53,306 nucleotides of DNA from Geobacteraceae bacterium. Lineage in GTDB: Bacteria > Desulfobacterota > Desulfuromonadia > Desulfuromonadales > Geopsychrobacteraceae. Below the pieces are notes generated by a model. That model had not been told where the DNA came from. It saw only the letters and a program-made list of their open reading frames with translations, and searched no databases. Every line of letters begins with the position of its first letter. Position 1 is the stretch's first letter. The position numbers were made by a program, and so were the translations under genes. Shown piece after piece: positions 16,823 through 27,238 of this stretch. Location: positions 1 through 53,306 of the forward strand of contig SLDV01000137.1 of NCBI GenBank assembly GCA_007125165.1. Reading direction: 5' to 3'.

Positions 16823-18052
16823 ATGAAAACTTTCAGAATATGGGGCTATGCTCTTAATCTAGCAATCATGGTGTTTTTCCTTGCTGCTTGTGATGGCGGT
16901 GGCGGCGGTTCAAGCTCCGGCATCACTCAACCTTCGTCGGCCACACCGCAGGCAACAGCGACAACCTTGAGCGGTACGGTGGCTGATGGATACCTCCAGG
17001 GGGCACGGGTTTTTCTCGATCGCAACGGCAACCGCCAATACGACAGTGGAGAGCCCATGGCGATATCCGGTGAAGGAGGCGTGTTTACCCTGTCCATCAA
17101 CCCCGGCGAAGGTGACAGGTACTCTGTGGTCGCCGAGGTTATTGCCGGGATTACAATCGATGAGGATAACGGCTTGCCGGTAGCAGACAGTTATGTGCTC
17201 GAAGCACCGCCGGGTCGCTGGCAGTTTGTTTCGCCGTTGTCAACGTTGGTAACCTTGAAGCTACAGAAAAATCCGGCCATGACCATTGGGGATGCTGAGG
17301 TAGAAGTTAAGCGGAAACTGTTCGGGGATCCACCCGCAATTTCTCTGGCTGCTGATTATATTGCTCTTAAAGCAGACTTCGCTTACGGCGATGAAGCCCG
17401 GCGCATGCACAATGCTGCTCAGGTGGTCGCGTCGTTGATGGGAAGCTTGCGCAGTGAGATCTCGAACAATCTTGCCGGTGCAGAGGTTGCAGATCAACAA
17501 CGACTGGTTGCCTATCTGGTCAGCGATGAGATTTTGCGGCGGGGCAACATGATCGGAAGCGCCGTGGATAAATCAGTTGAGGTGCCAACGATAATATCTG
17601 TGGTTAAGGAAGAGATTGACGTTCAGAGTCTGAACCGTGACAGGCTGGATCTTTATGCCGCCATTATCGCCCAGAACCCACAGGTCTGGGATATGGAACC
17701 ACCGCAAATACAGCAGCAAAGCATCGCTGATGGCGCGGTTGTTGCCGTTGATGCCGTGATTTCACTGGATTTTGACAAAGCGCTGGATCCGGCATCGATT
17801 GCAACAGATGCTATTTCAGTGCGCCGGGTTGGTGGTTCTGCCGTTCCGGGTGTGATCAATTACAACGCCAGCTTGAAGCAGTTACGCTTTATACCCAACC
17901 AGATGCTGTTCACCTATAGTGATTATGAGGTTGTGGTTAGCGCCCGGTTGGCCGATCATTTCGGTAATCGCAGTAGCAGGGATAGCAGTTGGAGGTTTTC
18001 GACAACCTTTGATCTGACGCCACCGCCTCTGGCTGACATTGATCCGGAGTAG
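16823..18052 (+). CDS. Lipoprotein with Ig-like C-terminal domain
   Basis: 409 residues; AGGAG lies upstream of ATG 16823. A lipoprotein signal peptide ends in the lipobox LAAC, followed by a DGGGGGSSSG linker. After a low-complexity Ser/Thr/Ala stretch come a carboxypeptidase-regulatory-like beta domain (SGTVADGYLQGARVFLDRNGN, near residue 55), a helical middle, and a C-terminal Big_5-type Ig fold (PQIQQQSIADGAVVAVDAVISLDF, written here as its opening and not as one motif: PQIQQQSIADG then VISLDFDKALD). It starts 12 bases after the previous gene and is likely part of the same riboswitch-controlled operon, as a surface-anchored partner. Function unknown. Confidence 0.82.
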   Translation: MKTFRIWGYALNLAIMVFFLAACDGGGGGSSSGITQPSSATPQATATTLSGTVADGYLQGARVFLDRNGNRQYDSGEPMAISGEGGVFTLSINPGEGDRYSVVAEVIAGITIDEDNGLPVADSYVLEAPPGRWQFVSPLSTLVTLKLQKNPAMTIGDAEVEVKRKLFGDPPAISLAADYIALKADFAYGDEARRMHNAAQVVASLMGSLRSEISNNLAGAEVADQQRLVAYLVSDEILRRGNMIGSAVDKSVEVPTIISVVKEEIDVQSLNRDRLDLYAAIIAQNPQVWDMEPPQIQQQSIADGAVVAVDAVISLDFDKALDPASIATDAISVRRVGGSAVPGVINYNASLKQLRFIPNQMLFTYSDYEVVVSARLADHFGNRSSRDSSWRFSTTFDLTPPPLADIDPE

Positions 18053-18093
18053 TGAGGCAGGTAAATTGATCACGGCGGGGGCAGGGCGGTTGC

Positions 18094-19416
18094 TCAGCCT
18101 CCGCCGGTTTTATCCTGGTCATGGATCAGTCTACGTTTGATGCGGCGGGTGATGAGCCAGACACTGATCAGTACAAACGGGATGGTGATCGCCAGCATCA
18201 GGTTTTTGTTCAGCCCCCATTGCTCGAGGGGAAAGCCTCCCATCAGGTAGCCGAGTAAGCCGACAGCATAGTAGCTGATGGCGGCAATGGATAAACCTTC
18301 GACTGTCTCCTGCAGGCGGAATTGCAGCTTGCTGCGGCGGTTCATGGCGGCCAGTTGCAGGCGGTTCTGCTCCTGGAGGGTGAGGTTGGCTCTGGTGCGC
18401 ATCAGAACGCTGGCCCGTTCGATTCTTTTTGACAGATCGTCCAGCCACTCCCTGACCGATTCGCAGGTACGTGACGCCGGGTTCAGCCGCCGGATAATAA
18501 ATTCACCAATGGAAAGATAGCCATCGATCCGCGTTTCCATAATTCCTTCCAGCCGATCCTTGACCAGTTGATGATAGGCTTTGGTTGCAGAAAAACGCTG
18601 GTTCGTTTCAGCGCGATAAGCCTCCAGACGGGCTTCAATCCGGGTCAGTTTTTCGAGCAGGTCACGCTCGCTGCTGGTCGTCTCTTCGTTAGTGACAACG
18701 GTCAGGATCTCGGCAAGCTGTTTGTCCATATCAAGCAGTTGTGGGGCAATCTTTTTTGCCAGGGGAAGGGCGATCATCGCCAGGAGACGATAGGTTTCCA
18801 TGTCGGTCAATCGGCGTACCAACTGACCGACCTGGGTATTGTTAAGATGGTAATTGCAGACAATGAAGCGTGAGAAACCATCTCCATGCAACTTAAACGC
18901 GGTATAAATTTGTGCGTTACCGCTATAAGTGCTGCTGACCATCACCGGGTGACCCTCAAAATAACGGGTCAAGGCGTCTTCCGCATAATTCAATTGCTGT
19001 GGATCGATAATCAGGTGAAAGGCAGCAATGACATGCCCCGGAAGTTTATTCAGCCAGTCAGCCGGCAACAGTTCGATAGCAGTGTGTGCGAATGGAACCG
19101 TGTGGTCAGGATTTGCTGCCTGCATCATGGTGAGGGAGTAGAACTCAGCATGTCGCTCCCAGTGAACAACAAATTTACCAAAATCTCCATGATACGAAAC
19201 GGTGCCCGGTTGCGGCTGATTGACATCGTAGCGTCTACACAGATCACAGAGGAGCTCAAACGCCTCTTCCAGTTCGTCCTGGCGTGTACAGCAGGCGGCC
19301 AGGTGGGTCATCTGCTGGGGCGGTTCAAGGGTGTAGAAGGGGCGGATGTGAAGCTCGTTATAGAGGGTTTCACGCAGGGGGTGGAACTGATAATCAATCG
19401 TTTGGCTGCCAGGCAT
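18094..19416 (-). CDS. DUF3422 family membrane protein
   Basis: 440 residues. The N-terminus (HPLRETLYNELHIRPF) and the central helical region (TNQRFSATKAYHQLVKDRL, then RIDGYLSIGEFIIRRLNPA) match the DUF3422 family. Two hydrophobic helices near the C-terminus (ISYYAVGLLGYLMGG and NLMLAITIPFVLISVWLI) place it in the inner membrane, ahead of a basic tail RRIKRRLIHDQ. No biochemical role is established for the family that I know of. It stands convergent to the lipoprotein gene. Confidence 0.85.
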   Translation of the reverse strand: MPGSQTIDYQFHPLRETLYNELHIRPFYTLEPPQQMTHLAACCTRQDELEEAFELLCDLCRRYDVNQPQPGTVSYHGDFGKFVVHWERHAEFYSLTMMQAANPDHTVPFAHTAIELLPADWLNKLPGHVIAAFHLIIDPQQLNYAEDALTRYFEGHPVMVSSTYSGNAQIYTAFKLHGDGFSRFIVCNYHLNNTQVGQLVRRLTDMETYRLLAMIALPLAKKIAPQLLDMDKQLAEILTVVTNEETTSSERDLLEKLTRIEARLEAYRAETNQRFSATKAYHQLVKDRLEGIMETRIDGYLSIGEFIIRRLNPASRTCESVREWLDDLSKRIERASVLMRTRANLTLQEQNRLQLAAMNRRSKLQFRLQETVEGLSIAAISYYAVGLLGYLMGGFPLEQWGLNKNLMLAITIPFVLISVWLITRRIKRRLIHDQDKTGGG

Positions 19417-19486
19417 GGACCTTTTCCTTGTTTCCCCATTGAAGGGGTTCTGATGGGGATATTGCGCTGAGTCAGTTAGTTTCGAA

Positions 19487-20524
19487 TCAGGAATATGTTT
19501 GATTTTCCTGTTCCTGCACCCGGATAAAGGTCGTGCGTTTGGTCAGTTCTCGCAGTGCTGAAGCGCCAACGTAGGTACAGGTTGACCGCACTCCGCCGAG
19601 AATGTCTCTGATGGTATCTTCGACGGGTCCCCGATAGGGGACTTCGACGGTTTTCCCTTCTGATGCACGATATTCGGCAATGCTGCCAACGTATTTTTCC
19701 ATAGCGGTCGACGAACTCATGCCATAAAAAAGTTTGTACTGACGCCCGTCACGTTGTACCAACTCTCCACCACTTTCGTCGTGTCCGGCAAACATGCCGC
19801 CGATCATGACAAAATCAGCTCCACCACCAAATGCTTTGGCGACATCGCCGGCACTGATACAGCCGCCATCGGAGATAATGCGGCCACCAAGGCCGTGTGC
19901 AGCGTCAGCGCATTCGATGACCGCTGACAATTGCGGGTAACCGACACCGGTTTTGACCCGGGTGGTACAGACTGAGCCGGGCCCGATGCCGACCTTGACG
20001 ATGTCGGCCCCAGACAGAATCAATTCTTCGACCATTTCACCGGTGACCACATTGCCGGCGGTAATGGTTTTGTCGGGAAAGCTGTCGCGGCAACGGCGAA
20101 CGAAGTCAACAAAGGTTTCAGCATAACCGTTGGCGACATCGATACAGATAAATTTGAGTTGCGGATGTTGTGCCATGATGGTGCGCAGTTGCTCCATGTC
20201 ATGATCGGAAGTACCGGTACTGACCATGATGTGTTCAACGATAGAAGGAGTTTGTTCAGCCAGAAAAGAGGCCCATTGATCGGGATGGTAGTGCTTGTGA
20301 ATAGCGGTCAGCAGTCCATGGCGGGCAAGTACGGCAGCCAGTTCAAAAGTGCCGACGGTATCCATGTTGGCGGCAATGATTGGTGTGCCAAGCCAGCGAT
20401 GCTGACTGTGAAGAAAGGTGAACTCACGCTCAAGGCTGACCTGGGCACGACTTTTTATGGTCGAGCGTTTGGGGCGGATCAATACATCCTTGAAGCCGAG
20501 CTTGATATCTGTTTCGATGCGCAT
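19487..20524 (-). CDS. guaC: GMP reductase
   Basis: 345 residues, nearly the E. coli GuaC length (347). It reductively deaminates GMP to IMP with NADPH. Visible: [36 protein letters not shown], the catalytic-loop [19 protein letters not shown] with the nucleophilic cysteine, and [16 protein letters not shown]. These patterns and the [13 protein letters not shown] ending distinguish GuaC from IMP dehydrogenase, and the CBS domains of the latter are absent. ATG 20524 has GAGGAT upstream; the frame stays open further upstream without coding character. Divergent from dnaE. Confidence 0.95.
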   Translation of the reverse strand: MRIETDIKLGFKDVLIRPKRSTIKSRAQVSLEREFTFLHSQHRWLGTPIIAANMDTVGTFELAAVLARHGLLTAIHKHYHPDQWASFLAEQTPSIVEHIMVSTGTSDHDMEQLRTIMAQHPQLKFICIDVANGYAETFVDFVRRCRDSFPDKTITAGNVVTGEMVEELILSGADIVKVGIGPGSVCTTRVKTGVGYPQLSAVIECADAAHGLGGRIISDGGCISAGDVAKAFGGGADFVMIGGMFAGHDESGGELVQRDGRQYKLFYGMSSSTAMEKYVGSIAEYRASEGKTVEVPYRGPVEDTIRDILGGVRSTCTYVGASALRELTKRTTFIRVQEQENQTYS

Positions 20525-20740
20525 GATGGTATCCTCGTTTCCGATTCGGAAACCGTATTTGTGCCCCACTTGAGCTTCCAGGTGGAGACGATTCTCGTTG
20601 TCAATGGTAGCAACGGCAGTTTTGTGTAACAGTATAACAAGGATGTTCGGGTGATGTCTGTTGTAATCTCCCTGTCGACTGTGGCAATCTAGCCCCCTGC
20701 TTTCATCAATCCATAATATCTTTTCAGGAACAGTCAATTC

Positions 20741-23700
20741 ATGGAACATTCCAATTTTGTCCATCTTCATTTGCACAGCCAGTACAGTCTTCTTGATGGC
20801 GCGATCAAGCTTGATGAGCTGGTGAGCAGATCGCGTGAATTTAAAATGCCGGCGGTTGCCGTGACGGATCACGGTAACATGTTCGGTGCCATCGAATTTT
20901 ATAGTAAAGCCATGAATGCCGGGGTCAAGCCTATTGTTGGCTGTGAAGTTTATGTTGCTCCCGGTTCACGTTTTACCAAAGCTAATGCCCGTGGTTCTTC
21001 AGAAGCATCCTATCATCTGGTGCTTTTGTGTATGAACATGGCTGGCTACAAGAATATCTGTCATTTGATATCCGCGGCCTACCGTGAGGGTTTTTACTAC
21101 AAACCACGTATCGACTGGGAACTGCTGGCGCAGCATAACCAGGGGTTGATCGCCATGTCAGCCTGCCTCGGCGGCGAGTTGCCGACCCTGTTCAATCTGA
21201 ATCAACCGGAAGAGGCCCTCCAGCGTGCCGGACAGATGGCAGAGATTTTCGACGACGGGCGTTTTTATATCGAGCTGCAAAAGAACTTTCTGCCGGAGCA
21301 GGACAAGGCCAATAAAGGATTGATCGCTCTTGCAGATGAGCTGGATCTGCCGCTGGTGGCCACTAACGACTGTCATTATCTCTCCCGTGAAGATGCTTTT
21401 GCTCACGAGGTCCTGCTGTGTATCCAGACCGGCAAGACAATGGATGACCCGAACCGGATGCGTTTTCCCAACGATGAGTTCTATCTCAAGTCTGCGGAGG
21501 AGATGACGGCTCTGTTCCCTGACCATCCGGAGGCCATTGCCAACACTATCCGCATCGCCGAGCGTTGTAATCTGGATCTTGATTTTAATACCTACCACTT
21601 TCCCCAGTACGAAAAGCCCGAAGACAAGACCCTGGACGAGATACTTGCTGAACAGAGCCGGGCGGGGCTGCAGGAGCGTCTGGAAGAGATTCGCCAGGTG
21701 CGCCCCATCACTGACGACATGATAAGTACCTATGAAGAGCGGTTGCAGGTGGAGCTTGACTGTATCAAGCAGATGGGATTTCCGGGTTATTTTCTGATCG
21801 TTGCCGATTTTATTAACTGGGGTAAGGATAACGGTATTCCGGTTGGCCCCGGGCGGGGTTCGGCGGCGGGCAGTCTGGTAGCCTTCGCTATTCGTATCAC
21901 CGACATTGATCCGATCCCCTACAATCTGCTGTTTGAACGTTTTCTCAATCCCGAACGTATATCGATGCCGGATATCGATGTCGATTTCTGCATCTATGGG
22001 CGTGAGCGGGTGATCGATTATGTACGCGAAAAGTACGGTGCCGATAATGTCGCCCAGATCATCACCTTTGGCACCATGCTTGCCAAGGGGGTACTGCGCG
22101 ATGTTGGTCGGGCTTTGAATATCCCCTACGGAGAAGTTGACAAAATTGCCAAGATGGTTCCGGCGGTCCTCGGCATTACCCTGAAGCAGGCGATTCAACA
22201 GGAGCCGCAATTAAAAGCCCTGGTCGATAAGGACCCCAAGATCAAGGAACTGGTCAAAATTGCCCTGGCGCTGGAGGGGTTGACGCGCCATGCCTCCACC
22301 CACGCGGCCGGTGTGGTGGTAACACCCCGGCCATTGCCGGAATATCTCCCCCTCTATATTGACCCCAAATCGGGGGGGCAGGTTACCCAGTATCCGATGA
22401 GTTATGTCGAAAAAATCGGGCTGGTCAAATTCGACTTTCTCGGGTTGAAAACCCTTACTGTGCTGGAAAATGCGGTGCGCCTGGTACGTGCCGGTCAAGA
22501 CCCTGATTTTGAGCTGAAGCTGATTCCCGATGACGACAAAAAAACCTTTGAGCTGCTTTCTCATGGAGAGACTACGGGTGTTTTCCAGCTTGAGTCGAGT
22601 GGAATGAAGGAATATCTGGTCAAACTCAAACCAAGCTGTTTTGAAGATCTGATTGCCATGGTTGCTCTCTATCGTCCGGGGCCTTTAGGCTCCGGCATGG
22701 TGGATTCCTTTATCAAGCGTAAACACGGGCTGGAAAAGTTTACATTCGATTTTCCCCAGCTTGAAGCAATTCTCAAGGACACCTACGGGGTTATTGTCTA
22801 TCAGGAGCAGGTCATGCTGATTGCCCAGGTTCTGGGTAATTACAGTCTGGGTTCTGCCGATCTGCTACGTCGGGCGATGGGAAAGAAAAAAGCCGACGAG
22901 ATGGCCGAGCAGAAAAAACAATTTTTAGCCGGAGCGCGGGAAAACAAGCTTAATATCAAGAAGGCCGAAGCAGTATTCGATCTGATGGAGAAGTTTGCGG
23001 CCTATGGTTTCAATAAGTCGCATTCAGCGGCCTATGCCCTGATTGCTTATCAGACCGCGTACCTCAAGGCTCACTATCCGGTTGAGTTTATGGCCGCCCT
23101 GCTCACCGAAGACATGGAAAACACTGATAAGGTCATCAAGAATATCAGTGAGGTTCGGAGTATGGGAATTTCCATCCTGCCCCCGGACATCAATGCATCG
23201 GAGCGCTCCTTTACCGTAGATAGCGAAGAAATGCGTTTTGGTCTTGGCGCTGTCAAGGGAGTCGGTTCTGCCGCGCTGGAGGCAATCTTTCATGTCCGCA
23301 AAGAAAAACCCTTCAGTTCACTGCAGGACTTCTGTGAGCGGGTTGATCTGCGCAAGGTCAATAAAAAGGTTGTTGAGGCGCTGATCAAGTGCGGGGCATT
23401 CGATTCCCTTGGGGGCAAAAGGTCACAATGCCTGTCCGTTCTTGAAGAATGCATGGATATCGGTCAACGTATGCAAAGAGAGCAGGAATCAGGACAGGAT
23501 TCTCTCTTCGGTACGAATGAAATTCGGTCCATCGGCGGGAATGGGTATGGACAGTTGCCACTGATAGAAGAATGGGATGAGAAAACTCTCCTCAGTTTTG
23601 AGAAAGAGGCTCTGGGCTTTTACGTCACCGGGCACCCTCTGGCACGTTACAGTGATGCCATCAAGAGTTTTGCCACCTGTGAGATCAGCGCCCTCATCGA

Positions 23701-24211
23701 ACGTACTGATAAAGAGCAGGTGCGAATTTGCGGTATCGTATCGGGGACAAAAGAACTGGTGACCAAGAAGGGTGAGCGAATGGCTTTTGTCACCCTGGAA
23801 GATCTTACCGGGTCGATGGAGATCGTAGTATTCCCTGAGGTCTATTCTGCGTCAATGGATATGATCAAAGGTGAGGAGCCAATTCTGATCAGTGGTGAAC
23901 TGGATGTCGGCGAAGAGGCCTGTAAGCTTCTTGCCAGTGACATAGTTCTTTTGCGTGAGGTTCGTAAAACCATGGCCCGCCGGGTACGTATCCGCTTAAC
24001 GACCCCTGGCCTGCAGGAGACACAGTTGCGCCAGCTTAAAAGTATCGTGCAGCGTTATCGCGGCGATTGTGAAGTCTTCCTGCAGATCGTCATACCGAAC
24101 CGTAGCGAGACACTGATCAAGCTGCCTGATCAACTGAAAATGGCGGCATCAGAGGAGGCGCTGGCTGATGTGGACGCTCTTTTCGGTTATAACGTGATGC
24201 ATTTTGAATAG
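20741..24211 (+). CDS. dnaE: DNA polymerase III alpha subunit
   Basis: 1156 residues, the full DnaE1 length. Order of domains: PHP domain ([24 protein letters not shown]), polymerase palm with the [12 protein letters not shown] segment and the catalytic-Asp motif PDIDVDF (near residue 410), fingers ([27 protein letters not shown]), helix-hairpin-helix, and OB fold ([31 protein letters not shown] near residue 1000). It is the replicative polymerase core. It heads the series dnaE-accA-rlpA-like on the plus strand, an order I associate with Geobacter relatives. A 216-bp gap to guaC should hold both promoters. Confidence 0.98.
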   Translation: MEHSNFVHLHLHSQYSLLDGAIKLDELVSRSREFKMPAVAVTDHGNMFGAIEFYSKAMNAGVKPIVGCEVYVAPGSRFTKANARGSSEASYHLVLLCMNMAGYKNICHLISAAYREGFYYKPRIDWELLAQHNQGLIAMSACLGGELPTLFNLNQPEEALQRAGQMAEIFDDGRFYIELQKNFLPEQDKANKGLIALADELDLPLVATNDCHYLSREDAFAHEVLLCIQTGKTMDDPNRMRFPNDEFYLKSAEEMTALFPDHPEAIANTIRIAERCNLDLDFNTYHFPQYEKPEDKTLDEILAEQSRAGLQERLEEIRQVRPITDDMISTYEERLQVELDCIKQMGFPGYFLIVADFINWGKDNGIPVGPGRGSAAGSLVAFAIRITDIDPIPYNLLFERFLNPERISMPDIDVDFCIYGRERVIDYVREKYGADNVAQIITFGTMLAKGVLRDVGRALNIPYGEVDKIAKMVPAVLGITLKQAIQQEPQLKALVDKDPKIKELVKIALALEGLTRHASTHAAGVVVTPRPLPEYLPLYIDPKSGGQVTQYPMSYVEKIGLVKFDFLGLKTLTVLENAVRLVRAGQDPDFELKLIPDDDKKTFELLSHGETTGVFQLESSGMKEYLVKLKPSCFEDLIAMVALYRPGPLGSGMVDSFIKRKHGLEKFTFDFPQLEAILKDTYGVIVYQEQVMLIAQVLGNYSLGSADLLRRAMGKKKADEMAEQKKQFLAGARENKLNIKKAEAVFDLMEKFAAYGFNKSHSAAYALIAYQTAYLKAHYPVEFMAALLTEDMENTDKVIKNISEVRSMGISILPPDINASERSFTVDSEEMRFGLGAVKGVGSAALEAIFHVRKEKPFSSLQDFCERVDLRKVNKKVVEALIKCGAFDSLGGKRSQCLSVLEECMDIGQRMQREQESGQDSLFGTNEIRSIGGNGYGQLPLIEEWDEKTLLSFEKEALGFYVTGHPLARYSDAIKSFATCEISALIERTDKEQVRICGIVSGTKELVTKKGERMAFVTLEDLTGSMEIVVFPEVYSASMDMIKGEEPILISGELDVGEEACKLLASDIVLLREVRKTMARRVRIRLTTPGLQETQLRQLKSIVQRYRGDCEVFLQIVIPNRSETLIKLPDQLKMAASEEALADVDALFGYNVMHFE

Positions 24212-24407
24212 TTAAGGTCCATCCGGAACCTCCGGGGGTGGCTACCCAATGGGCTTATGCTTGACCTTGTTCTTTTGTCGTTTTATTATTACGAATTAAA
24301 TTTTTGGCGCGCCTTTCCAGCACTTTTTTAGAGCGTTGGTCCGGATGAGGCAAAAACATGAAGGCCACTACTGGTGATATGGCGACTGCCGATCGCAGGG
24401 AGATTAT

Positions 24408-25364
24408 ATGAGCCAATTTCTTGATTTTGAAAAGCCTCTTGCTGATTTGCAAAATAAAATCAGTGAGTTGCGTGAATATTCAACGGATAATGTTGACTTT
24501 ACCAGCGAAATTCAAAAATTTGAAAAAAAGGCAGAACGCCTGAAAAAAGAGATTTATTCCAATTTAACCCGCTGGCAGCGTACACAGTTGGCACGTCATG
24601 CCGAGCGACCCTATACGCTTGATTATATTGAGCGTATTTTTACTGACTGGTTTGAAGTTCATGGCGACCGTAATTTTCGTGATGATCCGGCGCTGGTCTG
24701 CGGTTTCGCCCGGATAGACGGCCGGCCCTGCTGTGTTATTGGTCATCAGAAGGGGCGGAATACCAAAGAAAAGGTTCATCGCAATTTTGGTATGCCCAAT
24801 CCGGAAGGTTACCGCAAGGCACTGCGAGTCATGCAGCTTGCCGAACAATTCGGACTGCCGATTTTTACTTTTGTTGATACCCCTGGAGCTTTTCCGGGTA
24901 TCGGCGCTGAGGAGCGTGGCCAGGCCGAGGCAATTGCCAGAAACCTGCGTGAAATGGCAACACTCACAGTTCCCGTCATCGTTACTGTTACCGGCGAAGG
25001 CGGATCCGGAGGTGCTTTGGCGATAGCCGTCGGCAACCGCGTGTTGATGATGCAATATTCGGTCTATGCGGTTATCTCTCCGGAAGGGTGCGCCGCCATT
25101 CTCTGGAACGACGGAACCAAGGGCCCCCAGGCCGCCGAGGCGTTGAAGTTGACGGCCCAGGATGTTGACAGCCTGAAAACCGTTATCGACGATATTGTTC
25201 CGGAGCCGCTTGGCGGGGCTCATCAGAATCCTGTTGAAGCGACTGCAACCCTGAAACAATATCTGCTCAAACATTTAAATGAACTGCTCGAATATTCGCC
25301 TGAGGGGTTGGTGGAACAGCGTTATCAGCGTTTCAGGGCAATGTCTGAGGTCGATGAAGACTGA
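24408..25364 (+). CDS. accA: Acetyl-CoA carboxylase carboxyltransferase subunit alpha
   Basis: 318 residues, full length. With AccD it transfers carboxyl from biotin-AccB to acetyl-CoA, making malonyl-CoA for fatty acid synthesis. Seen: the helical N-terminus ([16 protein letters not shown]), [31 protein letters not shown], and [19 protein letters not shown] with the oxyanion-hole glycines. It follows dnaE after 196 bases, a gap in which I see no gene. The next gene's alternative start (25354) lies inside accA, suggesting co-transcription. Confidence 0.97.
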   Translation: MSQFLDFEKPLADLQNKISELREYSTDNVDFTSEIQKFEKKAERLKKEIYSNLTRWQRTQLARHAERPYTLDYIERIFTDWFEVHGDRNFRDDPALVCGFARIDGRPCCVIGHQKGRNTKEKVHRNFGMPNPEGYRKALRVMQLAEQFGLPIFTFVDTPGAFPGIGAEERGQAEAIARNLREMATLTVPVIVTVTGEGGSGGALAIAVGNRVLMMQYSVYAVISPEGCAAILWNDGTKGPQAAEALKLTAQDVDSLKTVIDDIVPEPLGGAHQNPVEATATLKQYLLKHLNELLEYSPEGLVEQRYQRFRAMSEVDED

Positions 25365-25377
25365 TTTCGGGGGCGTT

Positions 25378-26130
25378 ATGACGTCGTCTGCGCGTTTAGT
25401 GCTGCTCTTTGTTTGCCTGATGATGTTGCTCTTTCTGAGTGCTTGCGGAGGCACAAGAAGTCCCATCGTCAGAGTGATAGATACTCCGGAAACCCGTGAA
25501 TTGCCGGGCTGGAAGCGTCCCTATGAAGTTGACGGTATCCGGTATTATCCGTTGCGTGATTATGAAGGTTTTCGTGAGCGCGGTATTGCCAGTTGGTACG
25601 GACGTGATTTCCATGGCCTGAGAACCAGCAATGGTGAAATCTACGATATGTACAGTGTCAGCGCCGCCCATAAAACTCTGCCTATGGGGACGCTGGTACA
25701 GGTTACCCGCCTGGGTACGGGCAAACAGATTGAGGTTCGCATTAATGACCGTGGGCCGTTTGCTCCCGGCCGTATCATCGATCTTTCATACGCTGCCGCC
25801 CGCCAGCTTGGTATTGTTGAAGCCGGCCTGGCAGATGTCGAGATTGTTGCTATCGGGGGGACTTATCGACCACCCCAGCGTTCGGCCAGTGCTGTTAACA
25901 GCTACGCTGTCCAAATTGCCTCGTTTTCACTGGCGGATAATGCGCGACAACTGGCCGACGAGATGCGAATCCGCTTCGGCGATGCCCAGGTAGCTACTGC
26001 CCTGATCAATAATCAGTCGGTTCACCGGGTCAGGGTCGGACAATTTACATCATTCGAACAGGCCGAAAAGATAACCAGCCAGATGATTGCTGAAGGCTAT
26101 AACGGAAGCTTTATTGTTGTTTTCGAATGA
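25378..26130 (+). CDS. rlpA: RlpA-like septal lipoprotein with SPOR domain
   Basis: 250 residues from ATG 25378 (GGGGG five bases upstream); ATG 25354, inside the accA end, is an alternative. Lipoprotein signal with lipobox LSAC (residues 19-22). The double-psi beta-barrel RlpA domain is clear: GIASWYGRDFHGLRTSNGE, AAHKTLPMGTLVQV and VRINDRGPFAPGRIIDLS, which includes the Asp and His of the lytic transglycosylase site. The C-terminal ~75 residues (YAVQIASFSLADNARQLADE, VHRVRVGQFTSFEQAEKI) form a SPOR domain that binds denuded septal peptidoglycan. It acts in the outer membrane/periplasm at division. Followed by a terminator. Confidence 0.92.
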   Translation: MTSSARLVLLFVCLMMLLFLSACGGTRSPIVRVIDTPETRELPGWKRPYEVDGIRYYPLRDYEGFRERGIASWYGRDFHGLRTSNGEIYDMYSVSAAHKTLPMGTLVQVTRLGTGKQIEVRINDRGPFAPGRIIDLSYAAARQLGIVEAGLADVEIVAIGGTYRPPQRSASAVNSYAVQIASFSLADNARQLADEMRIRFGDAQVATALINNQSVHRVRVGQFTSFEQAEKITSQMIAEGYNGSFIVVFE

Positions 26131-26198
26131 ATTGGTGGCTGGCTGTTATTCGTTGCGGCCAGAGCATTTGCCGAATAACGGACACAATTTATCACCTC

Positions 26199-26227
26199 GC
26201 TCCATGGGTTTCCATGGAGCTTTTTTT
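26199..26227 (+). terminator. Rho-independent terminator after rlpA
   Basis: Perfect 9-bp stem GCTCCATGG / CCATGGAGC with loop GTTT and seven T's. It closes the dnaE-accA-rlpA stretch and lies about 70 bases ahead of the MoxR gene. Confidence 0.93.
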
Positions 26228-26296
26228 ATCAAGCCGTAACTATGGTCACTTTTGTAGTAGGATGTCAGAGGTTAGCTTTTGCCGCAGGGAGTCAGT

Positions 26297-27238
26297 ATGG
26301 AACTCATTCACCGTGAGCCGATATTGGGTGTTATTGACACCCTTGCCAGTCGCTATCTGCAGGGAAAAATCAAGGCCATTCGCACGGCGATGATCAGTCT
26401 GCTTTCAGAAGGGCACTTGCTGATCGAGGATATCCCCGGCCTTGGAAAAACCAGTCTGGCCCTTGGCCTGTCGGCGACGCTCGGACTTGACTTTGGGCGT
26501 ATTCAGTGTACCGGCGACCTGCTTCCGAGTGATATTACCGGAGTCTCTATTTTCAACCGTGAAGATAATCGCTTCCATTTTGTCAAAGGACCGATTTTCA
26601 ATCATCTTCTTCTTGTCGATGAAATCAACCGCACTTTGCCGAAGACCCAGAGTGCACTGCTTGAAGCTATGGAGGAGCGCCGGGTGACCCTCGAAGGTGT
26701 GACCTATAAGCTACCGGAGCCCTTCATGGTCATTGCGACCCAGAACCCTCTGGATCATGTTGGCACTTTTCCGTTGCCGGAATCGCAACTCGACCGTTTT
26801 TTAATGACAACAGATATTGGTTATCCGCCGGCCGCGCTGGAAAAACAGATTATTCGTCAAGGTAGTGTGCGTGAAGATCTCAGCCGGATTAAGCCATTGT
26901 TGACCCGAGATCAGATTATAGAAGCGCGCCAGTTTGTGCGCGAGAAAATCGAGTTACATGAAAAGATCGCCGGATACATTCATGAACTGCTGCAGCGCAG
27001 CCGTGATCATTCCGGGTTTATTAATGGTATTTCTACTCGCGGTGGCATTAGCCTGGCAGCAGCGGCTCGGGCGCAAGCCTACCTGCAGGGGCGCTTGTTT
27101 GTGGTGCCGGAAGATGTTCAGGTGGTTGCGCTCGCCGTTGTCTCCCACCGCCTTGATCTGCGCCCTGAGCAGGATCATCTGGATAAAAAAGAGGTATTGC
27201 GATTATTACTAAGAGAAATTCCGGTACCAGTCGTTTAA
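26297..27238 (+). CDS. MoxR-type AAA+ ATPase
   Basis: 313 residues; AGGGAG lies upstream of ATG 26297. Walker A IPGLGKTSLA (around residue 45), Walker B LLVDEINR, sensor 1 MVIATQNPLDHVGTFPLPESQ, arginine-finger region SQLDRFLM and a C-terminal lid. MoxR ATPases act as chaperones or assembly factors for partner proteins, often with DUF58 and transglutaminase-like membrane proteins encoded next door, as is the case here. Its 3' end overlaps the DUF58 frame. The substrate complex is unknown. Confidence 0.93.
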   Translation: MELIHREPILGVIDTLASRYLQGKIKAIRTAMISLLSEGHLLIEDIPGLGKTSLALGLSATLGLDFGRIQCTGDLLPSDITGVSIFNREDNRFHFVKGPIFNHLLLVDEINRTLPKTQSALLEAMEERRVTLEGVTYKLPEPFMVIATQNPLDHVGTFPLPESQLDRFLMTTDIGYPPAALEKQIIRQGSVREDLSRIKPLLTRDQIIEARQFVREKIELHEKIAGYIHELLQRSRDHSGFINGISTRGGISLAAAARAQAYLQGRLFVVPEDVQVVALAVVSHRLDLRPEQDHLDKKEVLRLLLREIPVPVV

